Numbered from the stretch's first letter, positions 35,317 through 44,283 are shown. The stretch: DNA of 64,000 nt from Faecalibacter sp. LW9 (GCF_034661295.1 NZ_CP141062.1:2976001-3040000); one strand, 5' to 3'. Numbers and translations are program-made. Notes: generated by a model from the letters alone, not told the origin.

Positions 35317-35643
35317 CTACAGTTGAATCGCGGCTTTTACATCATTAACATTTTGCCACGTACCACCATTTAACACATGGATAAAACCATTGTTTTCTAA
35401 GATCACTTTTGCTTGTCCACTTCTATTTCCACTTCTACAGAAAACAACAATTTCAGAATGATTTTTAAATTTTTCTAATTGATTTTCCACTTGGTCTAAA
35501 GGGATATTGGTAGACCCTGATACATGACCTTCCGCAAATTCTTCCGGCGTACGTACATCGACTAAAAATGCATTATTCTTTATATAAGACACTAACTCAT
35601 CTTTATTATATCCTGATAACATATTAATTATTTTTTGAAACAT
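35317..35643 (-). CDS. Single-domain rhodanese-like protein
   Basis: 108 aa. The rhodanese domain has LVDVRTPEEFAEGHVSGSTNIP and the active-site loop VVFCRSGNRSGQA with its Cys; the loop length is that of sulfurtransferases, not Cdc25-like phosphatases. It is cytoplasmic, encoded 2 bp downstream of the CstB-like gene, and so cotranscribed. It would carry sulfane sulfur between the dioxygenase and acceptors. Confidence 0.92.
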   Translation of the reverse strand: MFQKIINMLSGYNKDELVSYIKNNAFLVDVRTPEEFAEGHVSGSTNIPLDQVENQLEKFKNHSEIVVFCRSGNRSGQAKVILENNGFIHVLNGGTWQNVNDVKAAIQL

Positions 35644-35645
35644 GA

Positions 35646-37058
35646 TTATTTTAAAACTTTACTTTGGCATACAAAATCTGTTTTTGGTACAGCAGTTTGT
35701 GCAATTGCACCAAATCCACCTTCTATTTCCGTGAAGTTTCGGTAGCCTCTGGCTTGTAAGATACTTGCAGCAATCATACTTCGATATCCTCCTGCACAAT
35801 GGATATAAAAATGTTGTGTTGGATCAATTGTATTTATCCATTCGTTGATATATGCTAAAGGTTTACTATACGCATCACTGATATGCTCTGCTGCATATTC
35901 TGATTCTTTACGTACATCAATCACTGTAACTTCTTTATCTTCTATTTCCTCGGCAAATTGTGATGCAGTAATGCGATTAACAGTGTCAATTTCTTTGCCT
36001 GCATTCATCCATGTTTGGAAACCTCCAGCTAAATGTCCTATAACATGATCAAATCCTACACGACTTAAACGAGTCACAGCTTCTTCTTCGACTCCGGCAT
36101 CAGTGACTAATAAAATGGGTTGATTTACATCCACAATCATAGCGCCTACCCAAGGTGCAAAATCACCATTTAAACCAATATTCACCGACTGTGGTATAAA
36201 TCCTTTGGCGAAATCACTATTTGATCGCGTATCTAAAATTAATGCACCACTTTGCTCTGCTAACTGCTCAAATTCAGCTGCACTCAAGGCTTCCATACCT
36301 TGCGCTAATACATTATCGAAACTTTCATATCCTTTCTTATTCATCGCGACATTCATTCCGAAATAAGCAGGTGGTGGTAATAAACCATCTGTAACAGCTT
36401 CAATAAAAGCTTCTTTAGAAGGTTGATTCAAGGCATAATTCATTTTCTTTTGATTCCCTAACGTATCAACCGTTTCTTTCATCATGTTTTTACCACAAGC
36501 TGAACCTGCACCATGCGCAGGATAAACCGTGATATCATCGGCTAGAGGAAGTATTTTGGTATATAAACTATCATACAGCATACCTGCTAAATCTTCTTGC
36601 GTCATATTTGCTGCTTTTTGAGCCAAATCAGGACGTCCCACATCTCCTAAGAATAATGTATCTCCACTGAAAATAGCAGTTTCTTTTCCTTTTTCGTCAA
36701 TTAATAAGTATGTTGTACTTTCTAAGGTATGACCAGGAGTGTGTAAGACTTTGATTTTAACTTCTCCGATTTCAAAGATTTGATGATCTTCTGCAATGAT
36801 GGCATCAAATTCAGGTTTTGCAGTTGGACCGTACACGATTGGTGCATTCGTTTTTTGACTTAAGTCTAAGTGTCCACTTACAAAATCTGCATGAAAGTGT
36901 GTTTCGAAAATATATTTCAAAGTCACATTATCTTTTTCTAAACGATCGATGTATGGTTGAGTTTCACGAAGTGGATCTATAATTACCGCTTCACCATGAC
37001 TTTCAATGTAATAAGCGCCTTGAGCTAAACATCCTGTATATATTTGTTCTATTCTCAT
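35646..37058 (-). CDS. Cytoplasmic persulfide dioxygenase-rhodanese fusion (CstB-like)
   Basis: 470 aa with no signal peptide. The MBL domain has ETHFHADFVSGHLDL, LHTPGHTLESTTY and SGDTLFLGDVGRPD. The first rhodanese domain (about 265-355) lacks the Cys (LLVTDAGVEEE), while the C-terminal one has YIHCAGGYRSMIAAS. This is the MBL-pseudo-rhodanese-rhodanese order of Staphylococcus CstB, a persulfide dioxygenase-sulfurtransferase. First gene of the sulfur island in reading direction, with the operator at 37116 in its promoter. Confidence 0.92.
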   Translation of the reverse strand: MRIEQIYTGCLAQGAYYIESHGEAVIIDPLRETQPYIDRLEKDNVTLKYIFETHFHADFVSGHLDLSQKTNAPIVYGPTAKPEFDAIIAEDHQIFEIGEVKIKVLHTPGHTLESTTYLLIDEKGKETAIFSGDTLFLGDVGRPDLAQKAANMTQEDLAGMLYDSLYTKILPLADDITVYPAHGAGSACGKNMMKETVDTLGNQKKMNYALNQPSKEAFIEAVTDGLLPPPAYFGMNVAMNKKGYESFDNVLAQGMEALSAAEFEQLAEQSGALILDTRSNSDFAKGFIPQSVNIGLNGDFAPWVGAMIVDVNQPILLVTDAGVEEEAVTRLSRVGFDHVIGHLAGGFQTWMNAGKEIDTVNRITASQFAEEIEDKEVTVIDVRKESEYAAEHISDAYSKPLAYINEWINTIDPTQHFYIHCAGGYRSMIAASILQARGYRNFTEIEGGFGAIAQTAVPKTDFVCQSKVLK

Positions 37059-37115
37059 AATTATTTATTTTGTATTTTGATAGAACAAATTTCATCTAAT
37101 ATCCTCGATTGGATT

Positions 37116-37129
37116 GTTACAATTGTTAC
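37116..37129 (-). promoter_or_regulatory. 5-4-5 operator upstream of the CstB-like gene
   Basis: GTTAC-AATT-GTTAC, identical to the site at 32238, 58 bp before the start codon. No regulator gene adjoins it in the window. Confidence 0.65.
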
Positions 37130-37176
37130 AGATAAATTTTTAGGATTTCAATTTACTTAACAATTTTATCGTATTA

Positions 37177-37372
37177 ACCTCTCCAAATTTTAGCTAAGTA
37201 AATCAATATAAAAACGATAGATTTCGTAATTTGTGTAACACAATTAAAATGTTCATTCATAAAGTATGGTGTCCAAACAGATACCATCGTAAAATAAGAT
37301 TCATCAATCACCTTGATATAAAAGAATACGAGATGAGGTTCGATTTAAGTTTCTACTTCGAGGCTTTTTTTA
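37177..37372 (+). repeat. Promoter/tRNA-end/terminator repeat, copy 1 (degenerate)
   Basis: The first 60 bp (from AACCTCTCCAAATTTTAGC to the degraded -7 box CGTAATTTG) align with the promoter part of copies 2 and 3. The end keeps ATGAGGTTCGA, then drops the serine acceptor end, and closes with CTTCGAGGCTTTTTTTATT. It marks the left edge of the Rhs island. Between the two parts the sequence differs from the other copies. Confidence 0.55.
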
Positions 37373-37392
37373 TTCCCTTAATTTTATAAAGT

Positions 37393-37506
37393 TATAGACA
37401 ATCCCTTCGCATCTATAACCAAATCAAAAAACATTACAACAAACAACCTCATCAGGTCATTACTTGGAAGGAATTAGAGGAGTATTTGGGGGTGAATGTA
37501 GAATAA
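37393..37506 (+). pseudogene. 3' fragment of an unidentified gene
   Basis: An open stretch without a start codon encodes about 37 residues ending in TWKELEEYLGVNVE and a stop. Its codon pattern looks coding and it directly follows the copy 1 repeat. I do not recognise the parent protein. It is probably debris from a gene lost during island rearrangement. Confidence 0.35.
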
Positions 37507-37604
37507 AATGGTAGTGTCAATCTTCTCCGTTATTGATGCTTTTATCGCTAAAAGAAAGTACAATCTATTTATAAAACTAGATAAACATAGAACTTATAAA
37601 TACA

Positions 37605-37634
37605 AAACCGCCAAGCTATACAACTTGGCGGTTT
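37605..37634. terminator. Hairpin terminator in the island's left edge
   Basis: AAACCGCCAAG pairs with CTTGGCGGTTT around an 8-nt loop; A- and T-rich flanks lie on both sides. Confidence 0.7.
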
Positions 37635-37639
37635 ACTTT

Positions 37640-37735
37640 TTATTATTAATAGAAAAACATAAAATACTCTCATCAGAACGCGAGTTCCATAATCATTAAA
37701 TTGATATATATTGTCAAAAGAACCGCTTATTTATT
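37640..37735 (-). pseudogene. Rhs core fragment (second copy of the 39.1-kb segment)
   Basis: Read on the minus strand it encodes SGSFDNIYQFNDYGTRVL, closely matching SGSFDNVYKFNDYGTLIL in the Rhs core at 39.1 kb, then leaves homology. No start or domain remains. It shows that the same Rhs segment was duplicated and decayed to the left of the toxin-immunity pair. Confidence 0.75.
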
Positions 37736-37797
37736 AACGTAATATTTTTACGTTTATTCTTTGGTCGCCAAAAGGAAAATACAAAGTGTTTTATAAT

Positions 37798-37834
37798 AAT
37801 AACAAAGCCAAGCTTACTGCTTGGTTTTGTTATT
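37798..37834. terminator. Bidirectional terminator after the immunity gene
   Basis: CCAAGC/GCTTGG with flanking AATAACAAA/TTTTGTTATT gives a long stem with a 5-nt loop. It closes the minus-strand toxin-immunity unit. Confidence 0.8.
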
Positions 37835-37903
37835 TAATCGCTCGAAGTTGAAAACTTTGCAAATCATAATATCTTTTTTAGGAATTAAAAAAATAATTCT
37901 AAA

Positions 37904-38200
37904 CTATTTTTTTAATTCAAGTATTATATCACCTTCATTTAACTTTATGCCTGTATCAATCCAAAAATCTCTATTTTCAGTATCCGTATCATCAATAAGT
38001 CTATATTCTGAAAAATCAGTAGAAGATTTTGGAATCTTAATTATGTTAGAAAAGCTATTAAAAGTTAGCTCATTATCAATTATAAAATCAATTAATTCTA
38101 GAAGTCCTTTATATTCTTTTATTTTTTGATTCTTAAATTCATCATTATCTAATTGAATAGTTAATTCCAGTAATTCTTTAATACTATTTTTAATTATCAT
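37904..38200 (-). CDS. Candidate immunity protein of the Rhs toxin, about 98 aa
   Basis: Not recognised as a named family. The start at 38200 (MIIKNSIKELLELT) is preferred to 38257, which would overlap the toxin's 3' end. The protein is acidic, soluble and ends in EGDIILELKK. Position gives the call: it directly follows the Rhs toxin tip on the same strand (8 bp apart) and precedes a terminator, the standard place for the cognate immunity gene. It is expected to bind and block the nuclease-like C-terminal domain encoded at 38208. Confidence 0.7.
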   Translation of the reverse strand: MIIKNSIKELLELTIQLDNDEFKNQKIKEYKGLLELIDFIIDNELTFNSFSNIIKIPKSSTDFSEYRLIDDTDTENRDFWIDTGIKLNEGDIILELKK

Positions 38201-38207
38201 ATTTTTT

Positions 38208-39035
38208 TTATTTCTTAATATATATAGTTGATTTTTTACCTTCAGGAGTTTTAACATTTATATGTGGAACAGTTTTATGGGGATGTCCATCAGGTAAATT
38301 TTCATGTCCGTATAGTACACCATCATTATTTACTTTATAATCTTTATGATATTTACCGTTCTTATCTACTCCCTTAAATTGTTTCTGCTGAGAAATAGTT
38401 TTATCTAAAGGTTTATTGCCCGATCCTTTAACTTTAATAGCATCAGGAAAAGCTCCAAAGAGTACTTCATCTGCCTCTTTAAATGTTTTTACAGTTACAT
38501 CATTTCCATTTTTTACTGCCTCAATAGCTTTCTCAATAGTTTTTATATGCTTTTTAGCCTTTACAAGTTTAAGTAAATCTCCTCCAGGAACTACTGATGC
38601 ACCACTTATTATTGCATTACCCCAATCACCTTTCTTTCCGTGATAAACTGCAGCTGCTCCATCAATAATTCCAGTTTGATCAACTAAACCTCCAATATCT
38701 AACGCAGCTTCTAAAACATCATTACCAGCTAAAGTGTAATTACCACCAAAATCGATACCTAAAGAACCTACATCTAAACTAATATTAACTAAATCTGTTT
38801 TAACAGTAACAGAAGAGTTATTCTTACCTTTTAAAGTAATATCTTCAGGAACCATCCCCGTTGGATCAATATATCTCACAGGATTATTAGTCACATATTG
38901 ATAAGGCGTCATGGTTTGTTCCACTAAGGGATCCACACTCAACCATACCGAAACCCTAGGATCATAGAAACGAGCACCATAATAGTATAGACCAGTTTCT
39001 GCATCTACTTCAAAACTACGTTTGCTATGTTCACG
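38208..39035 (-). pseudogene. Rhs core end plus C-terminal toxin tip (severed from its Rhs body)
   Basis: The frame opens near 39035 without a start codon and encodes the Rhs-associated core ETGLYYYGARFYDPRVSVW, SVDPLVEQTMTPYQYVTNNP and YIDPTGM. A variable tip of about 210 residues follows: a helical pretoxin part, then a small His-rich domain (YGHENLPDGHPHKTVPHINV) that looks like a nuclease-type polymorphic toxin end; I cannot name its family with certainty. A frame break at the 39033 palindrome separates it from the Rhs repeats. Without an N-terminus it can be delivered only if recombination rejoins it to a full Rhs gene. Confidence 0.75.
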
Positions 39036-40240
39036 CTAATTTTCTCAAAATTAGCGTTCCATAGTCGTTAAATTTATAGACGTTGTCAAAAGAACCGCTT
39101 CGTTTTTGTTCGGTCATTGTTTCACCGAATGATAAATTTAAGAAAAATTGGTAAGCATTACCATTATAATCGGTAATATAACTCGATGTTCCTAAATGAT
39201 CCGGATGGTAAAAATAAAATGATGGGGTTTTAAAGGTTTCTTCAATTGGGAAACTAGGTAATGCACGTTCTATAATTTCAACATTCCCCATTTCCATTGC
39301 AGATGCAACTTCTATTACATCATTTATTTGCTTTTCTTGCAATAGAGATATTGAAATATCATCATCCACTAATTGGAAATGATTATAAATATTGGCAGAA
39401 CCTTTGATACGACTCATTACACGTTGCGTTCCTGCATAGTAGTGCTTACTGTAAATACTATTGGCACCTATTGTTAAAAATGCACTAGGATAAGTTGTAT
39501 AGCTTTCCAATGAAACGCCTCCATCTGTTGGTGTTCCATTTTCGTATAACATTTGGAAACGACTTTCTGCTTTTAACACACGCTCACCACTTGCATCAAA
39601 AATATTGTGGTACAACATTTCACCATCTCGTACAGAAGACCTTAAACGATTGGCTTCATCCCAAAAGTAATTCCATTTTCCTTCTGGTGTGGTATGCAAT
39701 GTGATATTCCCATTGGCATCGTATTTAAATTCGTCTGTTACAACCCCATTATTTTCAATTGATTTTAAGCGATGTGAATTTGCAGATTGATAAACATATT
39801 GATTTTCATAACTGTTATTTTCTTGTTGAATATAACGATCGTAATGATTTTGTTTTTTTCTAACGATATTATGTAAATGATCATATGTCATTTCAAGAGA
39901 AAAATCTGCTGCATTAGGAGTTTCAAGTCTAGAAACTGGTTTACCACTCCATTCACCTGTTGATTGACTTAATCGATTTAAATCATCGTATTGATAATTA
40001 AAATTAAATGTTCCTCCTAAGCCATTCGTTAAATGAGTTGCTGAATTCGCAATTTGTGTAATATTTCCTACTTTATCAAAAGTATAGGTATTATCAAACA
40101 TTGCTTCGCCATTGCCTTGTTTAGCATTCATTGCACTTAAACGACGTAAACTAGGAGAGTAGGTATAGTTATTCACTGTACCATTACCATGAACTACTTG
40201 TGTTCGTTGTTCGTATGCTGTTACTTTTCGTAATATAATT
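39031..40240 (-). pseudogene. Rhs/YD-repeat core fragment, both ends lost
   Basis: Encodes YD repeats (YTFDKVGNITQI, FKYDANGNITLHTTPEG, WDEANRLRSS) and the HPDHLGTSSYITDYNG motif of Rhs proteins, which build a hollow shell around a toxin. The frame is open up to about 40240 (VTAYEQRTQVVHGNGTVNNY), beyond the internal Met at 40176, and is then cut by a stop where the Fic promoter region begins. The thousands of residues normally upstream are missing. At the 3' end the frame stops in the palindrome at 39033. It is a remnant, not a working protein. Confidence 0.88.
39033..39057. repeat. Perfect 11-bp palindrome at the Rhs frame break
   Basis: ACGCTAATTTT-CTC-AAAATTAGCGT, 3-nt loop. It lies exactly where the Rhs reading frame is interrupted. 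It may be an inserted palindromic unit or terminator. Confidence 0.75.
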
Positions 40241-40244
40241 TAAA

Positions 40245-40275
40245 ATGCGGTGATTATTTAATCTATTCACCGCAT
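40245..40275 (+). promoter_or_regulatory. Fic promoter palindrome 1
   Basis: ATGCGGTGA and TCACCGCAT, inverted about a 13-bp centre, 45 bp before the fic start. Half-site TGCGG recurs in palindrome 2. Confidence 0.6.
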
Positions 40276-40279
40276 ATTT

Positions 40280-40308
40280 TGCGGATATTATTACTATATT
40301 TACCGCAT
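40280..40308 (+). promoter_or_regulatory. Fic promoter palindrome 2
   Basis: TGCGG and CCGCA flank an AT-rich centre containing a -7-like TATATTTA. The right half-site lies 12 bp before the ATG at 40320, so a bound protein would block transcription or translation initiation. Confidence 0.55.
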
Positions 40309-40319
40309 AACATCATATT

Positions 40320-41426
40320 ATGGCTTATTATATACATCAATACCAAGATTGGACAGCTTTAAAATGGGATAATGATGAACTTATTAATGTCTTAGCTGAG
40401 GTTAGAAATTTACAAGGTAAACTAGTAGGTAAACTTGAAATTTTAGGTTTCGAATTAAAAGAGGAAGCAAATTTAATGACATTGACAGAGGATGTAATTA
40501 AAACCTCAGAAATCGAAGGAGAAATATTAAATAAAGATCAAGTGCGCTCTTCTATTGCTAGACGATTAGGATTAGAATTACATGGTTTAATACCATCAGA
40601 TCGTAATGTAGATGGTGTCGTTGAAATGATGATTGATGCGACAAAAAATGCATATCAACCCCTAACCGAGGATCGATTATTTGGATGGCATAATCTATTA
40701 TTTCCTACAGGTAGAAGTAGAATGTATAAAATCCAAGTTGGTGATTGGAGAAAAGATATAGAAGGTCCAATGCAAGTTATATCAGGTGCATTTGGGAGAG
40801 AGAGGATACATTATCAAGCACCAAGTTCTGATCGTGTTCCTTTTGAAATGAAACAATTTTTAGAATGGTTTAATGACGAGTCTAATACAATTGATAGTGT
40901 TTTAAAATCAGCTGTGGCACATTTATGGTTTGTAACGATACATCCATTTGATGATGGTAATGGGCGAATTGCTCGTACAATTGCTGATTTACAATTAACA
41001 CGTTCAGATGGCAGTAATCAACGTTTCTATAGTATGTCCTCTCAAATTCGTAAAAATAGAAATTCATATTATGAGATTTTAGAAGAAACACAAAAAGGGG
41101 ATTTAGATATTACCCGTTGGATGAAATGGTATTGTGATAATCTCTTGATTGCAATACAAGATGCTGAAATGACTTTACAAAAAGTAATAGTAAAGCACAA
41201 TTTTTGGCAAACAAATCAAAATGTATCTTTAAATGATAGACAAATTAAAATCTTGAATATGTTATTAGATCATTTTGATGGAAATTTAAATACTAAAAAA
41301 TGGGCATTAATTAATAAGGTTTCAACAGATACAGCATTAAGAGATATTACAGATTTAATCAAAAAAAACATACTTCAAAAATCATTAGCAAGCGGTAGAA
41401 GTACAAGTTATGAATTGATCATTTAG
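40320..41426 (+). CDS. Fic family protein (class II, with C-terminal winged helix)
   Basis: 368 aa. An N-terminal DUF4172-like helical domain carries the inhibitory motif TSEIEGE near residue 62, fitting the [S/T]xxxE[G/N] rule for class II Fic proteins. The Fic core has IHPFDDGNGRIAR near residue 208, with the catalytic His and all phosphate-binding residues. The last 60 residues (NDRQIKILNMLLDHFDG onward) look like a winged helix. Such proteins transfer AMP to a target and are held inactive by their own helix. It is divergent from the truncated Rhs core and has tandem palindromes in its promoter, hinting at autoregulation by the winged helix. Confidence 0.93.
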   Translation: MAYYIHQYQDWTALKWDNDELINVLAEVRNLQGKLVGKLEILGFELKEEANLMTLTEDVIKTSEIEGEILNKDQVRSSIARRLGLELHGLIPSDRNVDGVVEMMIDATKNAYQPLTEDRLFGWHNLLFPTGRSRMYKIQVGDWRKDIEGPMQVISGAFGRERIHYQAPSSDRVPFEMKQFLEWFNDESNTIDSVLKSAVAHLWFVTIHPFDDGNGRIARTIADLQLTRSDGSNQRFYSMSSQIRKNRNSYYEILEETQKGDLDITRWMKWYCDNLLIAIQDAEMTLQKVIVKHNFWQTNQNVSLNDRQIKILNMLLDHFDGNLNTKKWALINKVSTDTALRDITDLIKKNILQKSLASGRSTSYELII

Positions 41427-41504
41427 ATATTTTTTAATAAAGGACTATTCAAAGAATATATTTCATGAGCCGATTAATAAATTTCACACAATAACCTAAC
41501 CATA

Positions 41505-41725
41505 TTTTAGCGAAGTCACTCACAATAAAAACGATATATTCCGTATATTTGTATTTCAATTAAGAAGTTAATTTAAAATTAATAATTGAAATAAGCGACT
41601 CTAAAACGATCCTTAAAATTTAAGTATTTTAAGCTCGCTAATCATGGTACTTTCAAAATATAAATGCGGAGCCTCACTCTCCGCTAAAAGCCTTGAAGGA
41701 TATCCTTCGAGGCTTTTTTTATGCC
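41505..41725 (+). repeat. Promoter/tRNA-end/terminator repeat, copy 2
   Basis: Starts ACCTAACCATATTTTAGCGAA and runs to a -7 box TATATTTG at 41556, then about 100 bp of variable sequence, then CTCACTCTCCGCTA (the acceptor end of a serine tRNA) and the terminator hairpin AAAGCCTTGAAGGATATCCTTCGAGGCTTTTTTT. No complete tRNA fits. A transcript of about 160 nt would be expected. Confidence 0.65.
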
Positions 41726-41763
41726 TTAAAACTACTTCTTTTATCATCCTCCATTATAAAATC

Positions 41764-42310
41764 AAAATAAACCATTACCGAAATTATTTTTTTAATAGCT
41801 ATATTTAGCTCATTGTAAAATGGAAGGATTGAGATTTTTAGCTTTAAATAGTAGACCGCCTTTTGGATTAAAGCACAACAACCAAAGTATTGTAAATACA
41901 GCTAACCCCAACTATAAGTGCAAATACAATGATTATGGAGCCAAAAGCTTTCATAAAGTTTTTGGTGAACATACCAAACGTAGTGATGAACTCCAAACAG
42001 ACTTAGACATCAATCTTTACGACTACGGAGCAAGAAACTACGCCCCTGCGATTGGTCGTTGGATGAACATCGACCCGCTTGCGGAAAAATCAAGACGCTT
42101 TTCTCCTTATACTTATGCGCTTAATAACCCCGTTTTCTTCATAGACCCTGATGGGATGGCTACTGGTCCAGGTGATGAAGTTCCAATAATTGATGGAGGT
42201 ACTTTAGATGAAGTACTTATAATAGGACACGCTTCGAATAAACCTCAAACATCAGGGCTTATTTTTAATATACCAAAACCTGATCTTACATCTGCTTTTT
42301 TTGGCAATCA
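41764..42310 (+). repeat. Orphan Rhs-tip direct repeat, copy 1
   Basis: Shares about 547 bp with 43473-44020. The first 280 bp and the last 160 bp are almost identical, while about 130 bp between them (Rhs core region 42029-42158) differ by many substitutions. Homology ends abruptly after the codons for FFGN. Confidence 0.85.
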
Positions 42311-42830
42311 TGTTGATGGTGCTTATAAACGTGTTCTTTCTCCTGAAAATATTGATTCTTATAGTAAAATGCAAGATGCAAAACGTGAAGGTGAGATAGG
42401 CTTAGTGGCTGGTGCCGCAGTTTTAGCTTCTATACCTGTTACAACTACAGGAGGATATACTGTATTAGGAACTAAAGCTTTTATTAGTGTTACAGCTCAA
42501 GGAGTTGTGAATCAAAATGTTGATTTAGTTGATACTACTGCTGATATCCTAGCTGTTCCTGGAGCTTCAGGTTTAGTTGGGGGAAAATATGATCTTCATC
42601 TTTTTGGCAATAAAAAATTTGAACTTAATACCAAGACAGATACAAATGCAATATTGTTTAATGGAGTAACAAGTACTCTTGGAGCTGGTTTAGGTAATCG
42701 TGCAGATAAATTTATTAATGGAAATCAAATATCAGGACTTAAAAATACAATTGGGACTGTTTTCAATACAGTCACATCATTTTTAGAGCAAGAATTAAAT
42801 AATATATATGAAAGAAATAAAAAAAAATAA
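41820..42830 (+). CDS. Orphan Rhs C-terminal tip 1 with variable toxin-like domain
   Basis: 336 aa. The N-terminal 110 residues are an Rhs-associated core ([20 protein letters not shown], then [12 protein letters not shown]) without any YD repeats. The shared linker [12 protein letters not shown] through FFGN follows, then a unique tip from residue 164 with Gly/Ala-rich hydrophobic stretches ([20 protein letters not shown]), suggesting membrane insertion. The start ATG-GAA at 41820 keeps this copy open, in contrast to the other two copies. A membrane-anchored partner gene overlaps its end by 23 nt. It is a displaced or silent toxin cassette; toxicity is inferred. Confidence 0.7.
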   Translation: MEGLRFLALNSRPPFGLKHNNQSIVNTANPNYKCKYNDYGAKSFHKVFGEHTKRSDELQTDLDINLYDYGARNYAPAIGRWMNIDPLAEKSRRFSPYTYALNNPVFFIDPDGMATGPGDEVPIIDGGTLDEVLIIGHASNKPQTSGLIFNIPKPDLTSAFFGNHVDGAYKRVLSPENIDSYSKMQDAKREGEIGLVAGAAVLASIPVTTTGGYTVLGTKAFISVTAQGVVNQNVDLVDTTADILAVPGASGLVGGKYDLHLFGNKKFELNTKTDTNAILFNGVTSTLGAGLGNRADKFINGNQISGLKNTIGTVFNTVTSFLEQELNNIYERNKKK

Positions 42831-43221
42831 ATGGGGAATTTTTGTATTCTTTTGCCTATCATTAGTAACTTTATATATAGTTTTAAATAATTACTTTGAT
42901 AATTCTACCAAAGAAAATTTTAGATATAGTGTAGCTACTTTAACAGAGATAAATTTTATAGGTAAGAGTTCTTCAAATAAAATAAAATTCAACTATTATT
43001 ATAATAAAAATGTATATAAAGGGAGTTATTATTTTGATAATGATAGCACATCTTACTATGAAAGTAATATAGGTGAAAAATTCTTAGTTAAAATTAATAA
43101 TAATGAATGGGTTAATAAACTATTTTCCACAAGTAGGTTATATATAAACAAACCTGTTCCAGACAGTATAAAAGAAGCTCCATCAGAAGGATGGAAAGAT
43201 TTACCTACTTGGGCAAAATAA
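42808..43221 (+). CDS. Candidate immunity protein, membrane-anchored, 137 aa
   Basis: One N-terminal membrane segment ([19 protein letters not shown], residues 11-29) and a periplasm-facing beta-rich domain ending in [11 protein letters not shown]. Not recognised as a family. It starts inside the last codons of the Rhs tip gene, the usual place for an immunity partner, and a membrane anchor suits a toxin acting at the membrane. The frameshifted gene at 44284 after the second tip has the same architecture. Confidence 0.65.
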   Translation: MKEIKKNKWGIFVFFCLSLVTLYIVLNNYFDNSTKENFRYSVATLTEINFIGKSSSNKIKFNYYYNKNVYKGSYYFDNDSTSYYESNIGEKFLVKINNNEWVNKLFSTSRLYINKPVPDSIKEAPSEGWKDLPTWAK

Positions 43222-43472
43222 AAATCCACAATCCCCCGCTACCGCACGATTGTATCTTGTCGCAAGTAACTATAATACATTCCTATATAGTGAAATTTGT
43301 AGGGTTTGTTATTCTATAAAACTATTTTTTTTAAAAAATATTCTAAACTAAAAACCTAAGATAATGAGCAGAAATTATAAATTTCATAATTTCAACGGAT
43401 TATATTTTGTCAATTTTCTGTATTAGAAGGTTAGTTGTCTTTACCGGTAAAAATTTTCTACATCATAATTTT
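43222..43472. other. Non-coding stretch between immunity gene and second orphan tip
   Basis: AT-rich with no convincing ORF. It starts with a short GC-richer block (CCCCCGCTACCGCACG at about 43234), unlike its surroundings, which may be a recombination scar. No promoter/tRNA-end repeat is present here, unlike before copies 1 and 3. Confidence 0.4.
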
Positions 43473-44020
43473 AAAATAAACCATTACCGAAATTATTTTT
43501 TTTAATAGCTATATTTAGCTCATTGTAAAATGTAAGGATTGAGATTTTTAGCTTTAAATAGTAGACCGCCTTTTGGATTAAAGCACAACAACCAAAGTAT
43601 TGTAAATACAGCTAACCCCAACTATAAGTACAAATACAATGATTATGGAGCCAAAAGCTTTTATAAAGTTTTTGGTGAACATACCAAACGTAGTGATGAA
43701 CTCCAAACAGACTTAGACATCAATCTTTACGACTACGGCGCAAGAAACTATGACCCTGCTATTGGGCGTTGGTTTAATGTAGATCCACTAGCAGAAAAGA
43801 TGAGACGTCATTCTCCTTACAACTACGCTTTTAATAATCCTATCTTCTTTATAGATCCTGATGGGATGGCACCTGGTCCAGGTGATGAAGTTCCAATAAT
43901 TGATGGAGGTACTTTAGATGAAGTACTTATAATAGGACACGCTTCGAATAAACCTCAAACATCAGGGCTTATTTTTAATATACCAAAACCTGATCTTACA
44001 TCTGCTTTTTTTGGCAATCA
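43473..44020 (+). repeat. Orphan Rhs-tip direct repeat, copy 2
   Basis: Partner of 41764-42310. In this copy the codon after ATG at 43530 is TAA. The last shared bases are TTTTGGCAATCA, after which the tips are unrelated. Confidence 0.85.
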
Positions 44021-44282
44021 GTTTATGCTTAAGCATTTTGAAGGAGAAGGAGCTTCTTATTCAGGAAGTCTGACCACTGGATTATTTGGAGCTGGAGCTG
44101 GCTTTGGAGGATCTTATGATTCTAAAATATCTGGTTTAGGGTTAAATAAAATGAATCCTAATAATTTTTGTAAAACCAAGTTATTAAATGGATATACAAC
44201 TCAAAGTTTTGGAGTAGGAATTGGACCAAGTACTAAAGCTGGTGCAATGTATAGTAGTGGAAAAACATGGCTAATAAAATAA
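43539..44282 (+). CDS. Orphan Rhs C-terminal tip 2
   Basis: 247 aa if read from the TTG at 43539; the ATG nine bases earlier is followed at once by TAA, so translation, if any, uses a weak start. The Rhs core reads [20 protein letters not shown] and FFIDPDGM, then the same linker as tip 1 up to FFGN, and a short Gly-rich tip ([19 protein letters not shown]) with no recognisable domain. It is followed one base later by a membrane-protein gene broken in its poly-A tract. Probably a silent cassette. Confidence 0.6.
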   Translation: MRFLALNSRPPFGLKHNNQSIVNTANPNYKYKYNDYGAKSFYKVFGEHTKRSDELQTDLDINLYDYGARNYDPAIGRWFNVDPLAEKMRRHSPYNYAFNNPIFFIDPDGMAPGPGDEVPIIDGGTLDEVLIIGHASNKPQTSGLIFNIPKPDLTSAFFGNQFMLKHFEGEGASYSGSLTTGLFGAGAGFGGSYDSKISGLGLNKMNPNNFCKTKLLNGYTTQSFGVGIGPSTKAGAMYSSGKTWLIK

Positions 44283-44283
44283 G

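Noticed and set aside
37508-37699. 63-codon plus-strand ORF
   Set aside because: It runs straight through the terminator hairpin at 37605 and antisense to an Rhs fragment; composition is not coding-like.
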